From NCBI RefSeq assembly GCF_015354405.1, contig NZ_JADKYP010000013.1, positions 62,001 to 126,000 of the forward strand: 64,000 nucleotides of DNA. The letters run 5' to 3'. The notes below the pieces were generated by a model that saw only the letters and a program-made list of their open reading frames with translations, was not told the origin of the DNA and ran no database searches. Below, piece by piece: positions 1 through 8,279 of the stretch. The position numbers were made by a program, and so were the translations under genes. Each line of letters opens with the position of its first letter. Position 1 is the stretch's first letter. This DNA comes from Nocardia sp. BSTN01 (GTDB lineage Bacteria > Actinomycetota > Actinomycetes > Mycobacteriales > Mycobacteriaceae).

Positions 1-215
1 GCCAGCAATACGCCACCGGCCACCTGGACACCCGCATTGACCTGCACCAGCAGCTTGTCGTCCTCGGGCAGCGGCACGACCGAGCGCACCGCGGCGAGGG
101 TCGGCGCCGCCGCCTCCGGCCGAGGTCCGGGCTCGCGCAACGCGTCCGCGCCGAGCACCGCGTAGGTGGAACCCATCAGCACGCGCGCCGCCGCACGCAT
201 CGGATCGAAGCGCAT
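1..215 (-). CDS. DoxX-like membrane protein, N-terminal part (gene cut by window edge)
   Basis: Only the first 71 or so codons are present; the gene continues off the left edge. The product begins MRFDPMRAAARVLMGSTY, then a helix reading AVLGADALREPGP, then a polar stretch with VPLPEDDKLLVQVNAGVQVAGGVLLA entering a second helix. That pattern (short N-terminus, first membrane helix, Pro-rich linker, N-A-G-V-Q-V-A-G-G helix) is what I know from actinobacterial DoxX-family proteins, small four-helix membrane proteins of uncertain redox role. The start at 215 is the first ATG after an in-frame stop-rich region. Function beyond family is not supported. Confidence 0.6.
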   Translation of the reverse strand, partial: MRFDPMRAAARVLMGSTYAVLGADALREPGPRPEAAAPTLAAVRSVVPLPEDDKLLVQVNAGVQVAGGVLL

Positions 216-344
216 ATCAACTCCATTCCAGCGACGATGCGGGACAGTTGCCGTCGTGGCGGCGACTACCCCGCTCGCCGGTCTCCATACGCGCGCCGTG
301 CCGACGGACGCGGTTCACGCTCGGTGACCCGGCGCTGGGGCGAC

Positions 345-797
345 TCAATGCTGAGCCGCCGCGGCATGCGGTCGCCGGTCGGTGACGGCCGTGGTCACCA
401 GCAACCCGGCTGCCGCCAGACCCAGAACGGTGACGATCGCACCCATCACCACATTGGTCCACAGCACGCCCGTGGGGCGTTCGCCGACGACCCAGGGGCT
501 GATGATCTGCCAGACACCGATCGGGATCAGGACCCAGCTCAGGCCGTAGCCGTGCGTCGGCATCGCGGTGATCACCAGGCCGATCACCGCCACGGCGAGA
601 CCGAGGATCAGGTTCTGGATGACCAATTTCGGGGCGACGGAGAAATCGTTGATCACCCACGGCGTGATGGCCGTGAACAGTCCCGCCAGCAGGACCAATC
701 CGTCGATCGTCACAACCGACGCACCACCCGGGCCGCCATGGCGAGCCTCCCGCCCGGTGGGCCGGTCCACTGCGGTGCTCTGTGGATAGCTGACCAT
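345..797 (-). CDS. SPW repeat membrane protein
   Basis: A 150-residue integral membrane protein with four hydrophobic segments arranged as two similar halves. Each half carries the family signature: TPWVI near residue 48 and SPWVVG near residue 108. SPW proteins are small bacterial membrane proteins without an established function. The start is placed at the ATG at 797 because a strong ribosome site (GGAAGGAGA) sits just upstream; a possible start 18 nt further up lacks one. It is a single gene, not coupled to its neighbours. Confidence 0.8.
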   Translation of the reverse strand: MVSYPQSTAVDRPTGREARHGGPGGASVVTIDGLVLLAGLFTAITPWVINDFSVAPKLVIQNLILGLAVAVIGLVITAMPTHGYGLSWVLIPIGVWQIISPWVVGERPTGVLWTNVVMGAIVTVLGLAAAGLLVTTAVTDRRPHAAAAQH

Positions 798-894
798 CTC
801 GAGTCTCCTTCCCAACTGTCGTTCGGTACCGTCCGATCGGCCGGCACTGTCGGGCTACCCGGTGTCGCCGCGATGAACCCGGGCGCGCACGGGA

Positions 895-1938
895 TCAGGA
901 GGTGCGGTCGGGGCGATCGGTTCGGATCGCGGCCGAGGCAGCGGCGCGGGAACGTACACCGAGCTTGGTGCGCGCGTTCGCGACGTGCCGGTGCACGGTA
1001 TGGGGACTCAAGGTCAGCCGCTCGCCGATCTGCGCGTCGGTCAGCCCCTCGGACACGAGGCGCAGAATCTCGCGCTCGCGATCGGTCACCGCTTCGGGGC
1101 CCGGCGGCGACGGCTGGGACCGCACCGGATATCCCAGCCCCCGCAGGATCGCCTCGGCGACCCCGGTCGCGTCACCGCGCCACGGGAAATGGTCCTCGCC
1201 GTACAGTTCGACGAAGGTCGCGCGGCGTACGCGGCGGGCGACGTCGACACCGAGGGCGAAGGGCACCGCGCGATCGTCCTTGCGGTGCAGCACGGTGGTC
1301 GGGACGGTCACGGCCGCCAGGTACTCGGTGGCGTCGAGTTCGTAAGTGGCGGACAATGATTGCGCGGCCTGCTCGGCCGTCGCGGACAGCCGCTGGAAGC
1401 GGGCGAACCGTTCGCGTTCGGCGCTGTCGGCGCCGGGGACGAACACATCGGCCAGCAATCGGGACCCCAGGCCCCAGTGCGCGGAAATCGCATCCACCAG
1501 CGCGCGGCGCGCTCCCTCCGGCGCGATGTCCGCGCCGCGGGCGAATGATCCGTAGAGGACGAGCCGGTGGACCCGGCGGGGCAGCCGGGCTGCGAGTCCG
1601 GCGGCGACCGCCGAGCCCGACGACGCGCCCAGCACGGCGACGCGCTCGAACCCCAGCGCATCGACGATATCCGCGGTCACGGCGATTTCGCCGTCCGGAT
1701 CGACCGGCGCCGCGGTGGCGGACATGCCGCGCCCGGGCTGGTCGTATCGGATGACGGTGAACCGAGTCGCCAGCCGGGACATGAAGGCCCGGAACAGCGG
1801 ATCCTTCCAGTTGAGGATCAGGTGGCTGCACCACCACCCGCCGATCAACAGCGCGGGACCGCCGCCGACCACCGAACACGCGACCTCGCCGCCGACGGTC
1901 CGCACCCGGTGGATCACCTGCTCCTCGGCGCGCACCAT
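895..1938 (-). CDS. alpha/beta-hydrolase fused to a C-terminal LuxR-type HTH
   Basis: 347 residues. Residues about 20-265 form an alpha/beta-hydrolase: oxyanion region GGWWCSH, nucleophile elbow GASSGS (Ser near 106), acid region HRKDD, and catalytic His in GEDHFPW. Residues about 280-340 form a GerE/LuxR helix-turn-helix (TDREREILRLVSEGLTDAQI, then LSPHTVHRHVANARTKLGV). In this known architecture the hydrolase fold probably senses or turns over a small ligand and the HTH binds DNA; both are inferences here. The gene is divergent from the methyltransferase at 2047, and a near-perfect palindrome at 1994-2011 lies in the shared intergenic region, a natural operator for this protein. Confidence 0.85.
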   Translation of the reverse strand: MVRAEEQVIHRVRTVGGEVACSVVGGGPALLIGGWWCSHLILNWKDPLFRAFMSRLATRFTVIRYDQPGRGMSATAAPVDPDGEIAVTADIVDALGFERVAVLGASSGSAVAAGLAARLPRRVHRLVLYGSFARGADIAPEGARRALVDAISAHWGLGSRLLADVFVPGADSAERERFARFQRLSATAEQAAQSLSATYELDATEYLAAVTVPTTVLHRKDDRAVPFALGVDVARRVRRATFVELYGEDHFPWRGDATGVAEAILRGLGYPVRSQPSPPGPEAVTDREREILRLVSEGLTDAQIGERLTLSPHTVHRHVANARTKLGVRSRAAASAAIRTDRPDRTS

Positions 1939-1993
1939 GCTGCCACCTCTCGTGCGGCGGCCGTCGAGGCCGGCGCATCATCCGGCATCGATT

Positions 1994-2011
1994 ATGGCCC
2001 GAACGGGCCAT
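1994..2011. promoter_or_regulatory. 18-nt palindrome between divergent genes, candidate operator
   Basis: ATGGCCCG and CGGGCCAT are exact inverted repeats around a central AA. The site lies 55 nt upstream of the LuxR-hydrolase start and 36 nt upstream of the methyltransferase start, so one bound dimer could control both. The link to the LuxR-type protein is inferred from position only. Confidence 0.5.
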
Positions 2012-2046
2012 GCCGCGAAGGGCCGCCGCCCCCCACACTCGTTCAC

Positions 2047-2676
2047 ATGACCACTGCAACTCTCGGCCAACGTTTCTTCGCCAGCTGGTATCCGGGCTTC
2101 ATGTCTCGTGTCGAACGTGCCGGACAGGCCGATCTGCGCCGGGCCCAGCTCTCCTACGCCTCCGGTCGCACCCTCGAAATCGGGGCCGGCGACGGACTGT
2201 CCGTCTCGCATTATCCGGACGGCCTGGACGAACTCGTCCTGCTCGAACCGAATCCGGCACTGCGCGCCCGATTGACGGCACGCGCCGGCAGCCTCACCGT
2301 GCCCGTCACCGTCGTGGACGGCGACGCGCACCGGCTGGATTTCCCGGCGGCCAGTTTCGATACCGTCACCGCGTCGCTGGTGTTCTGCTCGGTGCGCGAT
2401 CCGGCCCGGGCGCTGCGCGAGGTGCATCGCGTGCTGCGTCCCGGCGGCCGGTTCCTGTTCCACGAACACGTCCGTGGCACCGGCCTGCGCGCCGGCGTCC
2501 AGGACGTGCTGACGCCGCTGCAACGACGCCTCGCGGACGGCTGCCACGCCAATCGGGACTTCGAAAGCCTGCTCGCGGCAGCGGATTTCGCTATCGAGGA
2601 CATCGCGCACACCCGGATGCCGACGATGATGCCGACCATCGTGCCCCTGGTCGTCGGCACCGCGCGCCGACGGTGA
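2047..2676 (+). CDS. class I SAM-dependent methyltransferase
   Basis: 209 residues with a complete Rossmann methyltransferase core: motif I LEIGAGDG near residue 43, an acidic strand end in LLEPN, motif II region VVDGDAHRLDF, and motif post-II/IV ASLVFCSVRDPARALREVHRVLRPGGRFLF typical of the Methyltransf_11/UbiE-like group. Substrate is unknown; related small proteins act on quinones, lipids or thiols. Start chosen at the ATG at 2047, beginning MTTATLGQRFFAS; longer readings in this frame overlap the divergent hydrolase gene. It may share an operator with the LuxR-hydrolase. Its stop is 3 nt from the convergent end of the ATP-grasp gene. Confidence 0.85.
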   Translation: MTTATLGQRFFASWYPGFMSRVERAGQADLRRAQLSYASGRTLEIGAGDGLSVSHYPDGLDELVLLEPNPALRARLTARAGSLTVPVTVVDGDAHRLDFPAASFDTVTASLVFCSVRDPARALREVHRVLRPGGRFLFHEHVRGTGLRAGVQDVLTPLQRRLADGCHANRDFESLLAAADFAIEDIAHTRMPTMMPTIVPLVVGTARRR

Positions 2677-2679
2677 GCG

Positions 2680-3963
2680 CTATGCCCGGTCCACGTCGTC
2701 GAATTCGAAACGCAAGGCGTCGATGCAGCGTTCGTACTTGGCGACCAGATCCGCTTCACTGTCGGCGCCGATGAAGATGTCCGCCAGTTCGTAGCTGTAG
2801 CTGTCCTGCGCGGGCATCTCGGACAGGCGCCTTCCTTTGCCGGGAACCACGTCGATGGTGACGCCGGGGATGTCGTCCTGGATCCGCTCGATCTCCGCGG
2901 CCGTGGGGATTCTGGTCACGATTCCGTCGGAGAAGCGGCGGTAATAGCATTTGGCGGCGATGTCGTAGCGGCCCTGTCCCTTCGGCAGCCGCGGATCGAG
3001 GCCGAGCCCCAGTCGCACCATGCAGTGGTGGTTCGGCACGCCGTCCACGGCATAGAACATGTCGGCGTGCGACTGCGAATGCCGGGCGTTGATCTCCAGC
3101 ACCGACACCCGTCCGGTGTCCGGATCGCAGAAGAATTCGATGCTGAAGGTCGAATTGTCCAGGCCCATCTGCGCGATCACGCGCTCGGAGATATCGGTCA
3201 TCCGCGCCACGATCTCGGACGGCAACTGGGACGGATATTGATGCCGGAGAAAACACGGCGTATCCGGGTAGTTGATCGAATCCAGGGCGCCGTTCACGGT
3301 GACCTGGCCGCGATAGACGTATCCCTCGGTCGCGGCCTGCACGCCGGTGAGCGTTTCCTCGGCCAGACACGCCTGGCCGCCGATCGCGGCGATCTCCGGG
3401 GGAAGGTCGATCCGGTCGAGAACGAATTCGAACGGTTTGCCGACCCGGCCGACGCCCTCGCGGATCTGTTCGACCGCCGCCTCGAGCTCGCTGTCGTCGT
3501 GCACGTGGAACGCCAGTTCCGAGGAGAAGGACTTGACGGGTTTGAGCCACACCGGATACGTCATCCCCTCGGGCAGCCTGGCTTCGCCGTCGAGATCGAC
3601 GATCCCGAACTTGGGGATCTCGTCGATCACCTTGCTCTGCTCGATCCGGCTCCAATATTTGTGCTCACACTTGACCACTGCCTCGAGATCGGCGCTGGGC
3701 AATCCGAACCGCTCACACAACATCGGAACCAGGGCGGTCACCGGGAAATCCCAATAACCGACGACGGCCGCGATATCCCCGTCGAAGCCCTTCAGGGCCT
3801 CCTCGGCCTTGTGCAGCAGGTCCTCGATCGGAATCTCACCCTCCTGGGTTTCCTCGATTCCGAGCACCCCGTGGAACCGGAATCGCTGTGCGTCCGGAAT
3901 CAATTCGAGGGTGCGCAGATTTCCGTCGTCGAGACCGATCACGAAGATGTCGGCAGTACTCAC
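2680..3963 (-). CDS. ATP-grasp domain protein, third gene of a hydrolase operon
   Basis: 427 residues with an ATP-grasp fold: an N-terminal Rossmann-like segment (ADIFVIGLDDGNLRTLEL), a lysine-containing strand YPVWLKPVKSFSSE for nucleotide binding, and the Mg-binding strand SVLEINARHSQ near residues 286-296. ATP-grasp enzymes join a carboxylate to an amine, thiol or similar group through an acyl-phosphate. Start is GTG at 3963, preceded by GAGAGGAAG; this GTG overlaps the stop of the lipase gene (GTGA), so the two are translationally coupled. Neighbouring hydrolases suggest a ligation step paired with ester or amide hydrolysis, but the substrate is unknown. Confidence 0.75.
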   Translation of the reverse strand: MSTADIFVIGLDDGNLRTLELIPDAQRFRFHGVLGIEETQEGEIPIEDLLHKAEEALKGFDGDIAAVVGYWDFPVTALVPMLCERFGLPSADLEAVVKCEHKYWSRIEQSKVIDEIPKFGIVDLDGEARLPEGMTYPVWLKPVKSFSSELAFHVHDDSELEAAVEQIREGVGRVGKPFEFVLDRIDLPPEIAAIGGQACLAEETLTGVQAATEGYVYRGQVTVNGALDSINYPDTPCFLRHQYPSQLPSEIVARMTDISERVIAQMGLDNSTFSIEFFCDPDTGRVSVLEINARHSQSHADMFYAVDGVPNHHCMVRLGLGLDPRLPKGQGRYDIAAKCYYRRFSDGIVTRIPTAAEIERIQDDIPGVTIDVVPGKGRRLSEMPAQDSYSYELADIFIGADSEADLVAKYERCIDALRFEFDDVDRA

Positions 3964-4970
3964 AAGCTTCCTCTCTGTGAAACGTCCCCCGTCGGCGCGT
4001 ACATCGATTCCCCGGTGTCGGACCGGGGCGCCGGGCGTTGCACGAGCCGCACCAGCTGGCGCATCGCGTGGCGGGCCTCGGGAACCTCCGAGAGATGCCA
4101 CGCGTGGAACATCCCCGGATATTCGAAGTAACCGAGATCGACACCCTCACGCACACACCGCGCCCGGAAACGGCGGGCATCGGCCAGCAGGATGTCGCGG
4201 GTGCCGATGAACAGACCGAGTCGCCCGGGCGTCGCGGCGGGCGCATTCAGCGGGCTGATCATCGGATCGCGCCGGTCGAGGTCGCCGGCGTAGAGGCGAC
4301 CGGCCTCGGCCAATCCGGCGACGCCGAGATAGGGGTCGCACGGGTCGAGGGCCCGGGCCATGGGATCGGTCATGGTGACATCGAGCCACGGGGAGATCAT
4401 CACGACCTCCTTGGGCGTCACCGCGTCCGTCGCGCCGAGCCGGCGCGCCAGCACCAGCGCCAGCGCGGCACCGGCGGAATCCCCCATGAACACCTTGTTC
4501 TCCGACGCGGTGTGCGCGAAGACCTCGTCGTGCACGGCGCGCACCATCGCCACCGTGTCGTCGCCGTGGTACGCGGGGGCCAGCGGGTAGAGCGGCACGG
4601 TGACCGTGCACCCGGTCCGGTCGACCAAGCGGGCCAAGAACTTCCAGTGGTCGTGCTGGATCTGGTGGACGTAGGCGCCGCCGTGCAGGTAGAGCACGTG
4701 GCGGGAGGTGCCGCCCTCGAGCGGCCGGATGGTGTACACCGGCCGGCCCCGCATGTTCCGGCGCGTCACCCAGTAGTGGGTGTGCAATTCGGCCGGCGGG
4801 CGGTCCCGGTCGGGCCGCTGGCTTTTGCGGATACTCTCCCGCAGCGCATGGGCATCGGCAAAGGTCTTGTCCGCGTGCGTCATTCGCATTCCGGCGATCC
4901 GCATACGGCTGCGCAGGCTCGGTTTCGCGTGATTCACCGGTCCTACCGGTTCCAGGTCACACGTGGTCAC
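3960..4970 (-). CDS. HSL-family alpha/beta-hydrolase (esterase/lipase)
   Basis: 336 residues of the hormone-sensitive-lipase type: oxyanion motif LHGGAYVH near residue 96, nucleophile motif GDSAGAALAL near 164, acid region GTRDILLADARRF and catalytic His in GMFHAWHL. It would hydrolyse short or medium acyl esters in the cytoplasm. Start is GTG at 4970, 14 nt inside the end of the upstream CocE-like gene, with GAGGG upstream; the ATGs further in (MRIAGMRM) are less well placed. Middle gene of a tightly overlapping three-gene operon. Confidence 0.85.
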   Translation of the reverse strand: MTTCDLEPVGPVNHAKPSLRSRMRIAGMRMTHADKTFADAHALRESIRKSQRPDRDRPPAELHTHYWVTRRNMRGRPVYTIRPLEGGTSRHVLYLHGGAYVHQIQHDHWKFLARLVDRTGCTVTVPLYPLAPAYHGDDTVAMVRAVHDEVFAHTASENKVFMGDSAGAALALVLARRLGATDAVTPKEVVMISPWLDVTMTDPMARALDPCDPYLGVAGLAEAGRLYAGDLDRRDPMISPLNAPAATPGRLGLFIGTRDILLADARRFRARCVREGVDLGYFEYPGMFHAWHLSEVPEARHAMRQLVRLVQRPAPRSDTGESMYAPTGDVSQRGSL

Positions 4971-6981
4971 GGGGAATCACCCTCTTCCAGTTCCGCGAGA
5001 ACATTCGCTGTTCGCCCTCGAATCCGTCGAGTTCGGCGTGGACGTAGAAGTCGGTCGGGGTACAGGTGACGCGGGTCCGGGTTTCGGTGCGGGCCCGCCA
5101 CTCGCCGCGGGCGAAACTCATCGACCACGACGTTTCCGCTGTGGCGGAACAGAATTCGTCCGCTTTCCAGCTGTAGCGTTCGTGGACGCGGCGGTCGACG
5201 TCGAGATCGTGTTCGTCGAAGCGGATCAGGCCGGCGTCCTTGACGATGTCGAGGGCGGATCGGTAGTCGATCAGATCGCGCGAGACCGTCCACTTCTGCT
5301 CCCCCGGCCTGATCCGGGTGGTGCGCATCGGCTCGGCGCCTTCGGGTTCCTCGAACGGCCGCACCGCGACATCGTCGGATTCGGCGATCGGCCGGATCGG
5401 CAGCGTCAGGGCGCTGACCTCGGTGTACACGGTGACGAGGGCGGGTTCCGGCGGCGGCCACGCCAGCGGCCAGTACGAGGTCGACAGCGACAACCGGATC
5501 CGGTGACCCGCCGGAAAGGCCTGGGCCACGGCATTGAGCTGCACGGTGACGCGGTAGCGCCGGCCCGGTTCCAGCGGTCGCGGTTCGTCGTGCCCGTCAC
5601 GGTGAGTCAGATTGAGCAGGCCGTAGGTCACCCGGGTCGCGCGGCCGTCCGGGGCGACATCCGACAGTCTGGCCGCGATCATCGCCACCGGCTTGTCGGC
5701 CGACACCTCCAGCGTCACGGCCGGCGCGCCCACGATCTCGCAGCGTTCGGTCAGCTCGTCGGTATCGAACACCAGCGAGCCGCCGTCCTCTTCGCGCTGG
5801 TCGTAGGGCAGATCCGGGGGCGCGCTGTAGGACGCCCACTTCCCGGCGAACTGCCCCACCGACAGCGGCGACTCGACCGCGAGTGCCGCCGGGGACACCG
5901 GCTCGCCCGGACGCGTGATCCGGTTACGGGCCAGCGGGTGCGCCACGGCCCGCACGTGCGGCGAGGGCCACGCGGGCTCACCGACCCAGCGGCCGGGCCG
6001 CTGTTCGTACGACGTGGACGGCGGGACACTCTCCTGCATCCACGTCCGCAGCATCGGGCCGTCCATCACACCGTTGTCGATATCGCGCAGCCAGTGGTCC
6101 CACCAGCGCACCACTTCCTGCAGGTAGCCGATCGCGGGGCCGGGTTCGCCGAGATGCGGGTATTTGTGCGACCACGGGCCGATCAGGCCCTTGCGCGGGA
6201 CCTCCAGATTCTCGAGCAGCCGTGCGACGGCGTTCGAATAGCCGTCGGCCCAGCCGCTGGAGGCCAGCACCGGAATCTGGACGTCGGCGTAGTTCTCACA
6301 GACCGACGCCCGTCGCCAGTAGTCGTCGCGGCGCTGGTGCTCGAGCCACTTCGCGGCCCAGAGGCTGCAGTTCTCCAGCCGCTCCAGCCACATCTCCCGC
6401 CACCGGTCACCGACCAGCGCGGGATCGGGCGGCAGGGTGCTGTAGGCGAACATGGTCGCGGATTCGGCGATGTTGTCAGACAGCAGGGCGCCGCCCATGT
6501 AGTGCATGTCGTCGGAATAGCGATCGTCGGTGAACGAGGAGATCACGATCGCCTCCAGGCCCGCGGGTTTGCGGGCGGCCACCTGCAGCGCGTTGAATCC
6601 GCCCCAGGAGATGCCCATCATGCCGAGCCGGCCGTCGCACCACGGCTGCGCCGCCATCCAGGCGAGCACCGCTTCGGCGTCGAGGTGTTCCTGTTCGAGG
6701 TACTCGTCGGCGAGCACTCCCTCCGACTCGCCGGTCCCGCGCAGGTCGACCCGGACACAGCCGTAGCCGTGGCCGGCGAGATACGGGTGGTGAATCGAAT
6801 CCCGCACCGCGCTCAGGTCCCGCTTGCGATACGGGATGTATTCGAGAATGCCGGGCACCGGGGCGTCGTCGGAGCCGACCGGCCGCCATATCTTCGCGGC
6901 CAGCCGCACCCCGTCCGGCATCGGGATCCACACCTGTTCGTCCACGGTGATCTGCTGCGGCATGGACGTCACCGTCCGCAT
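4957..6981 (-). CDS. CocE/NonD-family hydrolase (X-Pro dipeptidyl-peptidase S15 type)
   Basis: 674 residues. The N-terminal S15 domain has RGTGESEG, the nucleophile elbow GISWGGFNALQ (Ser near residue 140), an Asp region SGWADGYSNAV and a His region GPWSHKYPH. The C-terminal jelly-roll domain (about 420-640) has the typical FAGKWASYSAPPDLPYDQREE start and the GHRIRLSLSTSYWP strand. Members cleave ester or amide bonds (cocaine esterase, glutaryl acylase, X-Pro peptidases); the substrate is not predictable here. Start at 6981 follows GAGGAGGGCT. First gene of the operon with the lipase and the ATP-grasp protein. Confidence 0.85.
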   Translation of the reverse strand: MRTVTSMPQQITVDEQVWIPMPDGVRLAAKIWRPVGSDDAPVPGILEYIPYRKRDLSAVRDSIHHPYLAGHGYGCVRVDLRGTGESEGVLADEYLEQEHLDAEAVLAWMAAQPWCDGRLGMMGISWGGFNALQVAARKPAGLEAIVISSFTDDRYSDDMHYMGGALLSDNIAESATMFAYSTLPPDPALVGDRWREMWLERLENCSLWAAKWLEHQRRDDYWRRASVCENYADVQIPVLASSGWADGYSNAVARLLENLEVPRKGLIGPWSHKYPHLGEPGPAIGYLQEVVRWWDHWLRDIDNGVMDGPMLRTWMQESVPPSTSYEQRPGRWVGEPAWPSPHVRAVAHPLARNRITRPGEPVSPAALAVESPLSVGQFAGKWASYSAPPDLPYDQREEDGGSLVFDTDELTERCEIVGAPAVTLEVSADKPVAMIAARLSDVAPDGRATRVTYGLLNLTHRDGHDEPRPLEPGRRYRVTVQLNAVAQAFPAGHRIRLSLSTSYWPLAWPPPEPALVTVYTEVSALTLPIRPIAESDDVAVRPFEEPEGAEPMRTTRIRPGEQKWTVSRDLIDYRSALDIVKDAGLIRFDEHDLDVDRRVHERYSWKADEFCSATAETSWSMSFARGEWRARTETRTRVTCTPTDFYVHAELDGFEGEQRMFSRNWKRVIPRDHV

Positions 6982-7292
6982 CAGCCCTCCTCGGTTCACA
7001 TCTCGGTGGTCTGTTCGGCGAAGCGGCGTCTCACCGCCCGCTGCCACCGCCCCCGTCGATTACGCACTTCCGGCGGCTACCCGCTCACGGCCGCGCTACA
7101 CCGGCAGCGCACCCGGGTGTGCGTTTTCGCACGAAACAACTTCTCGTACAGCATCTTTCGATACGCGGGGGCACGCTCGCGCGCGCTGCGCACCGACGGT
7201 GTGAGCTGGGTTACAACACTCGCCGAGCCGTGGCCCCTGGGGCATATGAGCACAGTTTGAATCTCGCACAGCGCGGCTATGACTGCGCCATC
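6982..7292. other. 311-nt divergent intergenic region without a gene
   Basis: Separates the CocE operon from the exchanger gene. It contains a small hairpin GTGCG-TTTT-CGCAC at 7119-7132, a GGCCCCTGGGGC palindrome at 7232-7243, and a locally AT-richer stretch at 7127-7160. No convincing open reading frame or sigma-A promoter pair was seen. Confidence 0.5.
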
Positions 7293-8193
7293 ATGAGCTC
7301 ACTGTCTTCCCCGTTGCTCCTGCTGATCTTCCTGGCCTGCGCCGCGGCCATCTGGATGGCCGGCGTGAAACTCTCCGACGCCACCGACGTGTTGTCGCAG
7401 CGCTGGCACCTCGGCGAGGCCCTCGGCGGGGTCCTGCTGCTGGCGATCGCCACCAATCTGCCCGAAATCGCGATCACCGCCAGTGCGGCGGCCGCGCATC
7501 AGCTCGACGTGGCTGTCGGCAACATCCTCGGCGGGATCGCGGTGCAAACCGTCGTCCTCGTCGCTCTCGACGCCGCCGGTGTGCGCCCGCGCGCGCCGCT
7601 GACCTATCTGGCCGCCTCGCTGACGTTGCTGCTGGAAGGTGCGCTGGTCGTGGCGTTGCTGCTGCTCGTGGTGATGTCCACCCAGATGCCGTCCGACGTC
7701 ATCGCCTGGCGGGTGACGCCGGGAGTCGTCCTCATCGCGCTGCTGTGGGCACTCGGCTTGCTTGGTCACCCTGGCCGCGGGCGTGTACATCGAGCGCAGT
7801 GGTGAGGAACTGTTCGGCCGCTGGGGAATGTCCGGAGTGGTGTTCGGCGCGACGGTCCTGGCCGCGGCCACGTCCCTGCCGGAACTGTCGACCGGTCTGA
7901 CCTCCACCCGGATGGGCGATCACAAACTCGCCGTCAGCGACATCTTCGGCGGAAACGCCTTCCTGCCCGTCCTGTTCCTGCTCGCGACGCTGCTCTCGGG
8001 CTCGTCGGTGCTCCCCCGAGCCCACAACACCGACATCTATCTCACCGCCCTCGGCGGCGTACTCACCCTCGTGTACATGACCGGGCTGGTGTTTCGCCCG
8101 CGGCGCCAATGGTTGCGGATGGGCCCGGATTCGCTGACCGTGCTGGTCATCTACATCATCGGCATCGTCGGTCTCGCGTTCGTCCCGAGCTGA
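7293..8193 (+). pseudogene. Na+/Ca2+-exchanger-like membrane protein, interrupted by a frameshift
   Basis: Two adjacent reading frames together make one CaCA-type exchanger. The first half (from ATG 7293, MSSLSSPLLLL) carries alpha-1 repeat LAIATNLPEIAITASA...VGNILGG; the second, one frame away, carries alpha-2 repeat FGATVLAAATSLPELSTGLTS...VSDIFGGNAF. The change of frame falls near 7750-7770 in GGCTTGCTTGGTCACC. Removing one base there would restore continuous reading (about 300 residues). As written the first half ends at 7805 after about 20 unrelated residues. It is either a real inactivation or a one-base sequencing error; conservation of both halves favours a recent event or an error. 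Confidence 0.75.
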
Positions 8194-8279
8194 CGGCGGC
8201 TCGGTGGCGCGGCGGCGGGGTTGCCCCGCATGCCTAGGATCGAGGTGATCCACTTGCCGAGGATGCGAACAGACAAGGG

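Noticed and set aside
7119-7132. GTGCG-TTTT-CGCAC hairpin as a terminator or LexA box
   Set aside because: Only a 5-bp stem, no gene ends nearby, and it does not fit the actinobacterial LexA consensus.
7232-7243. GGCCCCTGGGGC palindrome before the exchanger gene
   Set aside because: Short and GC-only; such palindromes are frequent in DNA of this composition and it does not match the DosR or CsoR/CstR pattern.
4963-7260. 765-codon open frame on the plus strand opposite the CocE gene
   Set aside because: It is a shadow frame: Arg/His/Gly-rich composition, no domain, and it lies entirely antisense to a gene with clear motifs.
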